Counted from the stretch's first letter, positions 16,353-26,700 are shown. The stretch: DNA of 36,702 nucleotides from Candidatus Galligastranaerophilus faecipullorum (GCA_018713115.1 DVFS01000053.1:1-36702); one strand, 5' to 3'. The notes: generated by a model not told the origin, from the letters alone. Numbers and translations are program-made.

Positions 16353-16643
16353 ATGAGCGACAGTTTAAAAGAATTAAAAAACTCATATCCTGATTTTAAC
16401 TTTGAAAATCTTGCAAAAATTGCAAATGTAGAGGTTAAACTCACGGCTCAGCTCGGCAAAACAAAAGTTCTTTTAAAAGACATCCTTCGTTATCAGCCGG
16501 GTACACTTGTTATGCTTGACAACAGGGAAGAAGAGCCCGTGGATATTTTTGTGGATTCGGTTCTTGTTGCACGGGGCGCTGTTGTTGCACTTGATAATCA
16601 TTACGGTGTTAAGATAACCGAAATCATAGAAAACTCAAAATAA
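16353..16643 (+). CDS. fliN: Flagellar motor switch protein FliN, short form
   Basis: A 96-residue C-ring protein consisting of little more than the SpoA/surface-presentation domain: VEVKLTAQLGKTKVLLKDIL (about 26-45), PGTLVMLDNREEEPVDIFVD, and VARGAVVALDNHYGVKITEI. FliN forms the base of the switch complex with FliM and FliG and helps set rotation direction and export. The N-terminal extension seen in many FliN proteins is nearly absent. It stands alone, about 17 kb from the rod genes at 33.9-36.2 kb, between unrelated metabolic genes, with its own promoter and terminator. Confidence 0.88.
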   Translation: MSDSLKELKNSYPDFNFENLAKIANVEVKLTAQLGKTKVLLKDILRYQPGTLVMLDNREEEPVDIFVDSVLVARGAVVALDNHYGVKITEIIENSK

Positions 16644-16661
16644 AGTGTGGTTTACAATAAA

Positions 16662-16697
16662 AAAGCGCGTCTTTATAAGGCGCGCTTTGGCTTTCTT
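16662..16697 (+). terminator. Rho-independent terminator of fliN, probably also of ilvC
   Basis: A 12-base stem (16662-16673 with 16677-16688, one G-U pair, core AAAGCGCG/CGCGCTTT) has a 3-base loop and is followed by a T-rich stretch ending CTTTCTTTTTT. It separates the convergent fliN and ilvC genes. Confidence 0.85.
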
Positions 16698-16711
16698 TTT
16701 TATTTATATTT

Positions 16712-17722
<1,011 letters not shown>

Positions 17723-17782
17723 TTAGAATGGATTTGTTTCTAGTTTAGCCTTAAAAAATGCATCGGTCAATCATTTTTATGA

Positions 17783-17788
17783 TATATT
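17783..17788 (+). promoter_or_regulatory. -10 element of the DUF815 gene, predicted leaderless
   Basis: TATATT at 17783-17788 ends exactly 6 bases before the ATG at 17795, and no Shine-Dalgarno sequence is present. No convincing -35 was found at 16-18 bases, so the assignment is weaker than at the other leaderless candidates. Confidence 0.35.
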
Positions 17789-17794
17789 TAAGCT

Positions 17795-19000
17795 ATGAAC
17801 GAACTTTTGATTTTGAATTATAAATTGCTTACTTTAAGTATATTTTCAAATGTATTAAAAGATAGTGCAATAACTGCCCTTATGGGGGTTTTTGCATACA
17901 GTTCAAAGTCCTTAAGCGAATGCATGCTGTATTATTCAAAGTTTTTAAAAGTGTTATACGAGAGTCCTTTTGAGGGCGATTTCTCGCTTTATCTTGCGGA
18001 TTTAATAAAACACGATGAAAATGTATTTACAAAAGGCGAGGCTTCAGGCAGAACTTTAAGCGAAGAAATTATAAACTCCGCGCGAAGAGAACTGCAAACA
18101 CTCGGCGAACTTGCACTTTTAAGTCCGCAAAAAATCAAAGAAGTGCTGGATAATCAGTTTTCAGGTTCGAAAGAAATCCTTTCTCTTGCGGGAGATTTTA
18201 AAACAAACGGCACCGCGGTCGGCTTTGATGAACTGAGAACTTATGTCAGGGAAAACTGCTGGGGAATTTTTGCAAAATACGGCGCGTTTTTCTATACAAA
18301 AGAAAATATCTTAAAACCTGTCGGGAAGACAGATGAGATAACTTTTAAAGATTTAAAAGATTATAAAACGCAGCAAAATACGTTAATTGAAAATACAAGA
18401 CTTTTGCTTTCAAACAAAAGTGCGAATAATATTTTATTGTATGGCGACAGAGGCTGCGGCAAGTCATCTAGTGTAAAAGCTGTTTACAATGAGTTTAAAA
18501 ATCAGGGATTGAAGATTGTACAGATTTTAAAAAATGACCTTGCAAATCTTGACGGGCTGCTTGAGCACCTTTCAAATATCCCCGCCAGGTTTATAGTTTT
18601 TATAGACGATCTTTCTTTTTCACAGGAGGATGAAAACCTTAGTGCCGTAAAATCCGCCCTTGAAGGCGCCATCTCAAAAAGAAGCGATAATGTGGTAATT
18701 TATGCCACTACAAACAGGCGCAACATTATAAAAGAAACTTTTTCATCCCGCGAGGGAAATGAAGTGCACCTGTCGGATACAATTGATGAAAATGCTTCGC
18801 TGTCGGACAGATTTGGTATTACACTTACTTTTATGTCGCCAAATAAGGCTAAGTTTATTGAAATAGCAAGAAAAATAGCCCAGGACAAAAATATCCCCAT
18901 AGGGGATGATTTTGATATTCAAGCTGAAAGATTTGCACTGCTTAAAGCCTCCCGCTCTCCCCGTGTGGCGCAGCAGTTTATTAACGGATATCAAAACTGA
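17795..19000 (+). CDS. AAA+ ATPase of the DUF815 family
   Basis: A 401-residue cytoplasmic protein. The N-terminal half is helical with no recognised motif; the C-terminal half is a P-loop ATPase: GDRGCGKSS (217-225, Walker A), FIVFIDDLSF (Walker B), a sensor-1-like VVIYATTNRRNII, then LSDRFGITLTF and the arginine-rich SPRVAQQF. This order matches the DUF815 group, widely distributed predicted ATPases whose substrate is not established. It is monocistronic, divergent from ilvC, and its downstream region holds two hairpins instead of a classical terminator. Confidence 0.85.
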   Translation: MNELLILNYKLLTLSIFSNVLKDSAITALMGVFAYSSKSLSECMLYYSKFLKVLYESPFEGDFSLYLADLIKHDENVFTKGEASGRTLSEEIINSARRELQTLGELALLSPQKIKEVLDNQFSGSKEILSLAGDFKTNGTAVGFDELRTYVRENCWGIFAKYGAFFYTKENILKPVGKTDEITFKDLKDYKTQQNTLIENTRLLLSNKSANNILLYGDRGCGKSSSVKAVYNEFKNQGLKIVQILKNDLANLDGLLEHLSNIPARFIVFIDDLSFSQEDENLSAVKSALEGAISKRSDNVVIYATTNRRNIIKETFSSREGNEVHLSDTIDENASLSDRFGITLTFMSPNKAKFIEIARKIAQDKNIPIGDDFDIQAERFALLKASRSPRVAQQFINGYQN

Positions 19001-19020
19001 ATTACATATCTGCGGAAAAA

Positions 19021-19082
19021 TCGCCCCATTGTTTTAATGAGGCGACCTCCTTTACCCGAAAATGTCTGGTTTAACGGGTAAA
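19021..19082. other. Two adjacent hairpins in the 216-base gap after the DUF815 gene
   Basis: Hairpin 1: 19021-19030 pairs with 19036-19045 over 10 bases with one C-A mismatch, which becomes a G-U pair if read on the minus strand. Hairpin 2: TTTACCCG (19051-19058) pairs perfectly with CGGGTAAA (19075-19082) across a 16-base loop. No T tract follows on the plus strand, so these are not standard terminators. They could be 3'-end structure of the DUF815 mRNA or a small RNA. Confidence 0.4.
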
Positions 19083-19157
19083 TCTTCTGTCGTTCAAATT
19101 TAAATTCAAATGTTAAATACAACCTGAAATAAAAATAATTATATACAAATGTAAGGT

Positions 19158-19180
19158 ACATGTAAATATATTTTACATGT
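19158..19180. promoter_or_regulatory. Operator-like palindrome upstream of the DUF486 gene
   Basis: ACATGTAAA-tatat-TTTACATGT is a perfect 9-base inverted repeat around a 5-base centre. It lies 22 bases upstream of TATAAT (19202-19207) and is embedded in A+T-rich DNA with no coding signal. The shape is that of a dimeric transcription-factor site. No regulator gene is adjacent. Confidence 0.45.
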
Positions 19181-19216
19181 GATTGTAAATTTTTTTTGTT
19201 ATATAATTATGCGGTT

Positions 19217-19558
19217 ATGATTAAAGCAATTGCACCCGTAATACTCTTAACCGTTTCAAATATTTTTATGACATTTGCCTGGTACGGACATCTTCGCCAC
19301 AGGCAGAGCGCTCTGTGGATTGTGATACTTGTCAGCTGGGGTATTGCCTTTTTTGAGTATTGTTTTCAGGTGCCTGCAAACAGAATAGGTTCATACGTGT
19401 ACTCTGCCGCCCAGCTAAAGACGATTCAGGAAATAATAACCCTGGTCGTGTTCAGTGTATTCTCTGTTGCTTATTTAAAAGAGCAGTTTCGCTGGAACTA
19501 TCTTGTCGGATTTTTGTTTATAATTCTTGCCGCATTTTTTATATTTAAAAAATGGTAA
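19217..19558 (+). CDS. DUF486 family small membrane protein (DMT-like)
   Basis: A 113-residue integral membrane protein with four hydrophobic helices, matching the DUF486 group: ILLTVSNIFMTFAWYGHLRH at the N-terminus, WGIAFFEYCFQVPANRIGS in the middle, TIQEIITLVVFSVFSVAYLKE, and a last helix ending FKKW. The family resembles half-length drug/metabolite transporters, but its substrate is unknown. The ATG at 19217 is chosen because it gives the usual family start; a TTG at 19196 would add 7 residues that overlap the -10. Only 9 bases separate TATAAT from the ATG, so its leader should be very short. Confidence 0.85.
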   Translation: MIKAIAPVILLTVSNIFMTFAWYGHLRHRQSALWIVILVSWGIAFFEYCFQVPANRIGSYVYSAAQLKTIQEIITLVVFSVFSVAYLKEQFRWNYLVGFLFIILAAFFIFKKW

Positions 19559-19565
19559 CATTTTA

Positions 19566-19594
19566 TTTTCATGCCTTTTCTTTGGTGCTAAATT
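19566..19594 (+). promoter_or_regulatory. dnaE promoter with extended -10, predicted leaderless
   Basis: TTTTCA (19566-19571), a 17-base spacer and TAAATT (19589-19594) preceded by TGC form an extended -10 promoter. The -10 ends exactly 6 bases before the dnaE ATG at 19601. No Shine-Dalgarno sequence is present in front of the gene. Confidence 0.55.
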
Positions 19595-19600
19595 GTAAAT

Positions 19601-22600
19601 ATGAAATACGTACCCTTGCACCTGCACACGGAATACTCGCTTCTTGACGGAGCTATAAAGGTAAAAGACCTTTTTGACTTTGCAAAAGAAAATAACATGC
19701 CTGCCGTTGCAATCACCGACCACGGTGTTATGTTCGGCGTGATTGATATGGTTTTAAACGCAAAAGAGTGCCCCGAAGTAAAACCGCTTATAGGCTGCGA
19801 GTTCTACATTTGCGAGGGTGATGTAATAAATGACAAGAGCACAAAAAAGACCATGTATCACCTTGTGCTTCTGGCAAAAGATAATGAAGGCTACAAAAAT
19901 CTTGTAAAACTGGACTCTATTGCCGCAACGCAGGGGTATTACTATAAACCCAGAATTAACCATGAAATCCTTGAACAGCATTCATCGGGTCTTATATGTC
20001 TGAGCGCCTGCATTCAGGGCGAAGTTGCAAGAAATATTCTTGACGGCAATGATGAAAAAGCCTTTGAAAAAGCAAAATGGTATAAAAACCTCTTCGGCGA
20101 AGATTTTTATATTGAACTTCAAGACCACGGGCTGCAGGAGCAAAAAGATTCGAACCCCAAACTTATTCAAATCGCAAAAGATTTAGACCTGAAAATGGTT
20201 ATTACAAACGACTCGCACTACCTCCGCGCACAGGATGCTCTCTGGCATGATACGCTTTTGTGCGAACAAACCAAATCTTCAAAGTCGGATACCAACAGGT
20301 TTAAATTCTCGAATAACGAATTTTATGTAAAAACCGTTGATGAATTAAGGCAGGCATTTAAGTGGATGGATGAAGAATCGTTCAACAAATGCATTGAAAA
20401 CACGGTTGAAATTGCAGATAAGTGCGATGTACATATTGAACTCGGCAAATCGCACTTGCCTTCTTATCCTGTTCCGGAGGGTTTTACAATCAGTTCCTAT
20501 TTTGACCACCTCTGCCGCGAGGGCTTGAAAAAGCGATACGGAGAAAATTACCCCAGGGAAATTGAAGAGCGCTATGAGTACGAAAGAAGCGTAATTGAGA
20601 AAATGGGCTTCCCTGCCTACTTCCTTATAACGTGGGACTTTATTAACTGGGCAAAAGAGCACGGTGTGCCGACAGGCCCCGGGCGCGGTTCGGCGGCAGG
20701 AAGTATCGTGGCTTATGTTCTCGGTATAACGGAACTTGACCCCATCAGGCACCATCTGTTGTTTGAGAGGTTCTTAAACCCCGAGCGTATATCAATGCCT
20801 GATGTTGATATCGACTTTTGTAAGCGCCGCAGGGGTGAAGTAATTGATTATGTTACCCGAAAATACGGCGAAGACCACGTCTGCCAGATTATTACATTCG
20901 GCACGCTTGCTGCAAAGGCTGCACTCAAGGCTGTCTGCCGTGTATATGACATACCCTTTTCGGATTCAAACAAATGGGCAGGCATGATTCCTTCTGCCCC
21001 CGGTACCAAGCTTGATGACGCGCTTCAAAACGGTATGGAGCTTAGAAAACTTTGTGATGAAAACGATATGGTGCGCCGTCTGGTGGATGAAGCCCGCCAC
21101 CTTGAAGGTCTTAAAAACCAGGTCGGAACGCACGCAGCGGGTGTAATTATTTCACACAAGCCTCTGGATGAAATTATACCTATTGCACTTTCAAAGGAAA
21201 AAGCCACGACCACGCAGTATCCGATGGTGCACATCGAAAAACTCGGTCTTTTGAAAATGGACTTCCTCGGGCTTGAAACTCTTACCATTATCAGGGACAC
21301 GCTCGACCTTATTAAAATGCGCCATGGTATTGACCTTGATATAAATAAAATTCCGCTTGATGACCCCGAGACATTCGAACTTTTAAAACGCGGCGACACT
21401 GACGGCGTGTTCCAGCTTGAATCCGGCGGTATGAAAAAGCTTGTAAAAGATTTAAAACCCACGGTATTTGAAGATTTAGGCGCTCTGGTGGCACTCTTCA
21501 GGCCCGGTCCGCTTGAATCAGGCATGGTCAAGGACTTTGTCGACAGGAAACACGGCCGTCAGAAAATTGAATACGCACACCCGCTTTTAGAGAAAATCTT
21601 AAAAGACACTTACGGAACGATTGTTTATCAAGAGCAGATTATGCAGATATTCCAGACGCTTGCAGGTTATACACTGGGCGGTGCGGATATGGTGCGCCGT
21701 ATGATGGGTAAGAAAAAACTCGATGAAATGGCTAAACAAAAAGGCATTTTCATTGAGGGCGCCGCTAAAAACGGTATGTCAAACGACGCTGCCTCGGCGC
21801 TTTTTGAACAGATTGAAAGCTTTGCAAAATACTGCTTTAACCGAAGCCACAGTGCGGCATATGCTTTTGTTGCCTATCAGACGGCATATCTTAAAGCACA
21901 TTATCCCGTTGAATATATGTGTTCAATCCTGACTTCACAGGCGGACAATCAGGATAAAACCCAGCAGTACATTCTGCAGTGCCAGACTCTTGGTATCAAG
22001 GTGCTTCCCCCTGATATCAACAAATCTTCGGCGCAATTCTCGCCTGACGGAAATAATATCCGCTTCGGACTCGCCTCGATTAAAAACGTGGGCGGCGCGG
22101 TTATTGAAGAAATTGAAAAAGAACGTGAAAACAAAGAATTTGAAAGCTTTTTTGATTTTTGTTCACGTGTTGATACAAAGTGCCTCAATAAAAAGACTCT
22201 TGAAAGTTTAATCAAAGCGGGTGCTTTTGTAACACTTGAAAAGAGCAGAAAACAACTGCTTGACAATATTGATAACGTTGTGGATTATGTTCACAAGGAC
22301 AAAAAAGCGCAGAGCACGGGACAGGTGAGCCTTTTTGCGGCACTTGGCGAAGAGGCGCAGGATTTAAATATTCCGACTTTTGAACTTTTGGGTTCATCGG
22401 ATGATGAGTTCTCGGACTCCGAGATTCAGCAGTTTGAAAAAGAGCTTCTGGGGATATACGTTACCTCGCACCCGTTATCATCTATTAAAGACACACTTAA
22501 ATACATTACAACCGACACCGTACAGGATATTATGGAAAAGCCTGAAAATGACAAATCCGTCACAATCTGCGGACTTTTGTCGCAGGTGGTTCAAAAACCC

Positions 22601-23050
22601 ACAAGAAAAGACCCTTCAAAATTCTTAAAAACAGGCACAATCGAAGACCTTACAGGCAGAATGGAAGTTGTGGCATTCCCCAAAACCGTTGAGAACTGCG
22701 GTCAGTATATGGCTTCCGATGAAAGAGTTATAATAAAAGCTAAAATCCAGAACCGCGATGAGGAGGTCAACCTTATTGTTCAGGATGTTAAGCCCATAGG
22801 CGAAGTCAACCTTGTTACCATAAAGTACAATCAGGACTTAGCTTTTGAAGAAAATATTTATTTAAAAGAGCTTCTTGCAAAGTACAAAGGCGACGACCCG
22901 GTTGTGATTGACTTTGCCGACGATGATTCGCAGCGCATACAAATGCTTACAAGTTCCAATCTCTGGGTAAATAATGACCCGCAGCTTGAATCCGACCTCA
23001 AGCGCGCCTTTAAAGACAAACTTGATATGGAAGTCACGACACTGAGATAG
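19601..23050 (+). CDS. dnaE: DNA polymerase III alpha subunit
   Basis: A 1149-residue replicative polymerase. The N-terminal PHP domain begins YVPLHLHTEYSLLDGAIK (3-20). The C-family polymerase domain carries GPGRGSAAGSIVAYVLGI, the catalytic aspartates in PDVDIDF (400-406), FRPGPLESGMV, and the fingers motifs GADMVRRMMGKKK and FNRSHSAAYAFVAYQTAYLK. Near the C-terminus, VTICGLLSQVV through TGRMEVVAFP is the OB-fold that contacts single-stranded DNA. Length and order match DnaE1 rather than PolC. There is no exonuclease insertion, so proofreading must come from a separate subunit or the PHP domain. Single gene with its own promoter. Confidence 0.97.
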   Translation: MKYVPLHLHTEYSLLDGAIKVKDLFDFAKENNMPAVAITDHGVMFGVIDMVLNAKECPEVKPLIGCEFYICEGDVINDKSTKKTMYHLVLLAKDNEGYKNLVKLDSIAATQGYYYKPRINHEILEQHSSGLICLSACIQGEVARNILDGNDEKAFEKAKWYKNLFGEDFYIELQDHGLQEQKDSNPKLIQIAKDLDLKMVITNDSHYLRAQDALWHDTLLCEQTKSSKSDTNRFKFSNNEFYVKTVDELRQAFKWMDEESFNKCIENTVEIADKCDVHIELGKSHLPSYPVPEGFTISSYFDHLCREGLKKRYGENYPREIEERYEYERSVIEKMGFPAYFLITWDFINWAKEHGVPTGPGRGSAAGSIVAYVLGITELDPIRHHLLFERFLNPERISMPDVDIDFCKRRRGEVIDYVTRKYGEDHVCQIITFGTLAAKAALKAVCRVYDIPFSDSNKWAGMIPSAPGTKLDDALQNGMELRKLCDENDMVRRLVDEARHLEGLKNQVGTHAAGVIISHKPLDEIIPIALSKEKATTTQYPMVHIEKLGLLKMDFLGLETLTIIRDTLDLIKMRHGIDLDINKIPLDDPETFELLKRGDTDGVFQLESGGMKKLVKDLKPTVFEDLGALVALFRPGPLESGMVKDFVDRKHGRQKIEYAHPLLEKILKDTYGTIVYQEQIMQIFQTLAGYTLGGADMVRRMMGKKKLDEMAKQKGIFIEGAAKNGMSNDAASALFEQIESFAKYCFNRSHSAAYAFVAYQTAYLKAHYPVEYMCSILTSQADNQDKTQQYILQCQTLGIKVLPPDINKSSAQFSPDGNNIRFGLASIKNVGGAVIEEIEKERENKEFESFFDFCSRVDTKCLNKKTLESLIKAGAFVTLEKSRKQLLDNIDNVVDYVHKDKKAQSTGQVSLFAALGEEAQDLNIPTFELLGSSDDEFSDSEIQQFEKELLGIYVTSHPLSSIKDTLKYITTDTVQDIMEKPENDKSVTICGLLSQVVQKPTRKDPSKFLKTGTIEDLTGRMEVVAFPKTVENCGQYMASDERVIIKAKIQNRDEEVNLIVQDVKPIGEVNLVTIKYNQDLAFEENIYLKELLAKYKGDDPVVIDFADDDSQRIQMLTSSNLWVNNDPQLESDLKRAFKDKLDMEVTTLR

Positions 23051-23052
23051 GG

Positions 23053-23081
23053 TTGAAGGCGCCCTGCATTTGTGCTATAAT
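23053..23081 (+). promoter_or_regulatory. Near-consensus promoter of the small gene at 23102
   Basis: TTGAAG (23053-23058), a 17-base spacer and TATAAT (23076-23081) with TGC directly before it form a strong extended -10 promoter. The predicted start is near 23088, leaving a leader of about 14 bases that contains AAGGGAAAGA as ribosome-binding site. Confidence 0.65.
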
Positions 23082-23101
23082 AATGCGCGAAAGGGAAAGA
23101 T

Positions 23102-23347
23102 ATGTCATTGCTTATTAACTCGCTTTATCAACAGCAGCTTATTGCACAGAGAAATAACGCCATATACAATGCCATGGCTGCAAATCAGGCGCAGATGAAT
23201 CTACTGACAGGTTTTAGCGGTAATGACATTTTGGATTTATCAACAGCACATAAAGCCGGGCAGCAGTTGACATTTACCGGGTTAATTAATTCACTGCGCG
23301 CAAAAATTGCAAATGCACAGCTTAAGGCAATGAATAAAGACAAATAA
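23102..23347 (+). CDS. Small Gln/Ala/Asn-rich protein of unknown function
   Basis: An 81-residue protein that I do not recognise. It has a helical, Gln/Asn/Ala-rich first half (LYQQQLIAQRNNAIYNAM), a short centre with TGFSGNDILDL, and a basic helical tail ending KAMNKDK. There is no signal peptide or membrane segment. A near-consensus promoter and a purine-rich ribosome-binding site, both immediately upstream, make it likely to be real and strongly transcribed. It follows dnaE but has its own promoter. Confidence 0.65.
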   Translation: MSLLINSLYQQQLIAQRNNAIYNAMAANQAQMNLLTGFSGNDILDLSTAHKAGQQLTFTGLINSLRAKIANAQLKAMNKDK

Positions 23348-23360
23348 GCCTTTAAATAAA

Positions 23361-23528
23361 TTATTCGTTTTCCTGCTGTTTATTTTTCACTTTTGTGACT
23401 ATCAGTTTTTCGCCCTCGAAACGAAGTTCGACAAAGTCGTTTTTAGGGTCGATACCGAGTATTTCAAGCATTGTTTTTGTAATGGTCAGCGAGTAGCTTG
23501 AACCGCTTTTTGACAGCTTTTTAATCAT
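23361..23528 (-). CDS. AbrB/SpoVT-fold DNA-binding protein
   Basis: A 55-residue swapped-hairpin (SpoVT/AbrB) protein: KLSKSGSSYSLTITKTMLEILGI, followed by DFVELRFEGEKLIVTKVK. The pattern of a short strand, S-G-S-x-x-hydrophobic, then helix and paired strands is typical of MazE/AbrB-type regulators and antitoxins. I choose the ATG at 23528 because the 17 codons possible before it cover the promoter. No toxin of PIN or MazF type is next to it, so it is more likely a regulator or orphan antitoxin. It is divergent from the small gene at 23603, with a palindrome between them. Confidence 0.75.
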   Translation of the reverse strand: MIKKLSKSGSSYSLTITKTMLEILGIDPKNDFVELRFEGEKLIVTKVKNKQQENE

Positions 23529-23534
23529 ATATTT

Positions 23535-23596
23535 ATAATAACAAAATATCTTAGAATGATAAAATTGTTGCATTATCATGATAATATCTGTATAAT
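23535..23596. promoter_or_regulatory. Divergent leaderless promoters around a TTATCATGATAA palindrome
   Basis: Plus strand: TTGCAT (23568-23573), 17 bases, TATAAT (23591-23596), 6 bases, ATG at 23603. Minus strand: TTTATC (23563-23558), 17 bases, TATTAT (23540-23535) with TGT before it, 6 bases, ATG at 23528. The perfect 12-base palindrome TTATCATGATAA (23573-23584) sits in the plus-strand spacer, where a bound AbrB-type protein could block polymerase. Neither gene has a Shine-Dalgarno sequence. Confidence 0.55.
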
Positions 23597-23602
23597 ATAC
23601 GT

Positions 23603-23785
23603 ATGAATAAAGACGAACAATTTATAATTCTCGAAAAACTAAATACAGCAGCCTTATGTCTTACCCAACTTCAAAATTCGCTCAATATCATAATGCAGAC
23701 TCCCGAGGAGTCCTGTGAGCACAATGTTTTGAGCATTGCACACAATGAAATTCTGAGCGCAATGGCGAAGCTTTCTAAACGCTGA
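23603..23785 (+). CDS. Small helical protein of unknown function
   Basis: A 60-residue, probably all-helical protein (FIILEKLNTAALCLTQLQNS followed by LNIIMQ, and a C-terminal helix EILSAMAKLSKR) with two cysteines. I do not recognise it, and it does not look like a PIN, MazF or RelE toxin. A good promoter with exact leaderless spacing and the divergent position opposite the AbrB-fold gene support a real gene. Its last 11 bases overlap the end of the convergent SNF2 helicase gene. Confidence 0.55.
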   Translation: MNKDEQFIILEKLNTAALCLTQLQNSLNIIMQTPEESCEHNVLSIAHNEILSAMAKLSKR

Positions 23786-26700
23786 ATATATCTTTAATGT
23801 CTTGATATGTAAGCGTTTTTGCGATATTTCTGTCGATAGAGATTACGCTGTCCACAAGCGAGCGTTTTTTGGATTTAAGCCGCTGGATTTTTTCTTCCAC
23901 CGTGCCTTTTGTAATTAAGCGGTATACAAAAACTTTCTTTGTCTGACCGATACGGTAGGCTCTGTCTGTTGCCTGATCTTCAACGGCAGGGTTCCACCAC
24001 GGGTCGTAGTGAATAACATAATCCGCTCCCGTAAGGTTGAGACCCGTTCCGCCGGCTTTAAGCGATACGAGGAAAATGGGAATAGTGGGGTCGGAGTTGA
24101 AGCGCTCGACAACTTCCTGACGGTTTTTGGTCGCGCCCGAGAGGTATTCATGCTTGATGCCTTTTGTTTCAAGCCATTGTTTAATAATATCGAGCATTCC
24201 GACAAACTGGCTGAAAAGCAGTATTCTGTGCCCTTCGGAGATGATTTCTTCAAGCATTTCCTGCAGATGTTCAAATTTACCCGACTCGTTTATGCCTAAA
24301 GTGCCTTCTTTGTCGTAGAGTCTGGGGTGGCAGCATATTTGCCTTAAGCGCAAGAGAGCCGAGAAGATAGACATTCTGGACTTTTCAAGGCCCACTGTTT
24401 CAATCGACTTGAAGAGTTCTTCTTTTGTAGAGTCCAGCACCTGCAGATAGAGGTCTTTTTGCTCAGGTGTAAGTTCGCAGTATGCAACGGCTTCAATTTT
24501 ATCAGGCAGGTCTTTTGCGACATCGCGTTTCATGCGGCGCAGGATGAAGGGGAAAATCTGTCCCTTGAGGCGTCTTTCAACCGCCTTGTCGCCTTTTTCG
24601 ACAATCGGGTTGACGTAGCGGTAGTTAAATTCATTTGCGTCAAATAAAAAGCCCGGCATAAGAAAGTCAAAAATACTCCACAATTCCTCAAGCCTGTTTT
24701 CAATAGGTGTGCCGCTGAGTGCCAGTTTGTGTTTGGCATTGAGTTCTTTAACGGCTTTTGACGTCTGCGAGGTTGCGTTTTTGATATTTTGCGACTCATC
24801 AAGTATTACATAGCGAAACTCGTGTTTTTTAAGTTCTTCTATATCGCGCCTTACAAGGGCATATGAAGTTACGATGACATCGTATTTAGGTATGTTTTTA
24901 AACTGTGTTTTTCTCTCAACTCCCGTGAGTACGAGGTATTTAAGATTTGGGGCGAATTTTTCTATTTCATTTTCCCAGTTAAACACGACCGATGTCGGAC
25001 ATACGACAAGTGCAGGCTCTTTACCGTCTTTTTCCTTTGCTTTTTGCAGAAGCGTCAGGGTTTGGAGAGTTTTACCGAGCCCCATATCATCCGCCAGAAT
25101 GCCGTTTAAGCCGTATTTATACAGAAACCACAGCCAGCTGTAGCCTTTTGTCTGGTATTCGCGAAGTGTTGCAACTGTTGCCTTGGGAAGCGGAGTGTTT
25201 TCCATGTTTGAAAAAGTTGAAATTTCTTTCCAGAATTTAGAAAACTTGCGCGACATTTTGAGCTTGACACCCATGGACTCCATTTCGGAAACAACGCCCG
25301 CACGGTAGGTTTTGACGATAAATTTATCTTCTTCGTTTTTGTAAACATCATATGTGTTAAAGGATTTTAAAAGGGATAAAATATCATCCGCAGGGATTGC
25401 CGCCTGACCTTTGCCCTTTGTATTATAGTATTTTGCACCTTCGTATACTAAATCCTGAATCTTTTCAAACTCTATTATTTCGCCGTCAACTTCGCCATGG
25501 AGTTCTATTTCAAACTTATCGGTAGACTCTTCTATAAAGTCTATCGTTGCTTTGAGTTCGAAGCCTTTATTGTTGAGCTTGTACAGGCTCATATCGTCTT
25601 TTTCAATAAATTCCCAGCCTTCGCCCGCTTTGTTTATATAATAGTTATAAAAGTCGATTGCATACTCTTTTTCAAGCGCGAGGTTGTTTGTCTGCATGGG
25701 GGCAAAACGGCAGGCAAGGAGCATTTGATAGGCTCTTTCTTCAAACTGCATATCCCTTTTAACCCAGTAGAGCAGGTCTTTTTCCGGCTGTTTGATTGTT
25801 ACGTAAGGGGACTTGGGCGTTTTTGAATAGGGCACCCTGACACCGTCGTATTCAAAGTCTAAAGACGCTTTAAGCGAAAGGTCGTAGTCAATGCTTAGCT
25901 CTACAATGCATTTTGGCGGACGCTTTTCAAAGGCGAGTTTTTCCATTTCTTCGCTTAAGTATACGCTCATCATCTTGCGAAGTTTCGGGAGTTCTTCATA
26001 GATAAATTTTCCGCCCTCTGCGTCTTTAATATCCGTAAATGACGCTTTTGTGAGATATTGAGGTAAAATCGACACCTGCGCGTCTGTTTGGAAGATAACA
26101 TCTTTGTATCTGCCCCATTTAAGCTGGCGTGAGAAGTAGCGGATTTCTTCAAAAGGATAAACTTCGCTTCCGTCGGGGCGCTCCCAGTAAAGCGAGAGAA
26201 GTACGTTGCCGACGTAGGAAATATTTACCGCAAGACACAGCTTCCAGGTTTGATTGTCAAAGCGGATTTTCTTATGTGTTTTGGCGTCGATTACATCTTC
26301 CATTTTGGAGAGCATTCTGAAAAATTCGTCGAATTTATTTATCTGGACATCATACCAGCCCGATTTTTTATCCAGCCTTGATTGCTTAAGAAGCATTTTA
26401 AACATCATTGCTTCAAGTTTTTGCGCGTTGTTAAGCTGAAAATCCGGGTCGTTTTTCTGTGCTTCAAGAACTGCTTTAAAAATGCCTTCCAAGTCCCTTA
26501 TGACGCGTTTTGTATTTCTGTCCATAACAAGTATGGAGAAGAAATTCTGCCGCCTTTTGGGGTTAAAGTGGAAAATATATCCGCCCTGCGGGTTCTCGCA
26601 CATCGGCAAGTCTTCATCTTCAAAGACAGGCGTAATGTCGTGTTTTTCGTATAAAAATTCATCCCACAGGTGATCCTTAAGTGCCGTTAAACCAAGAGCC

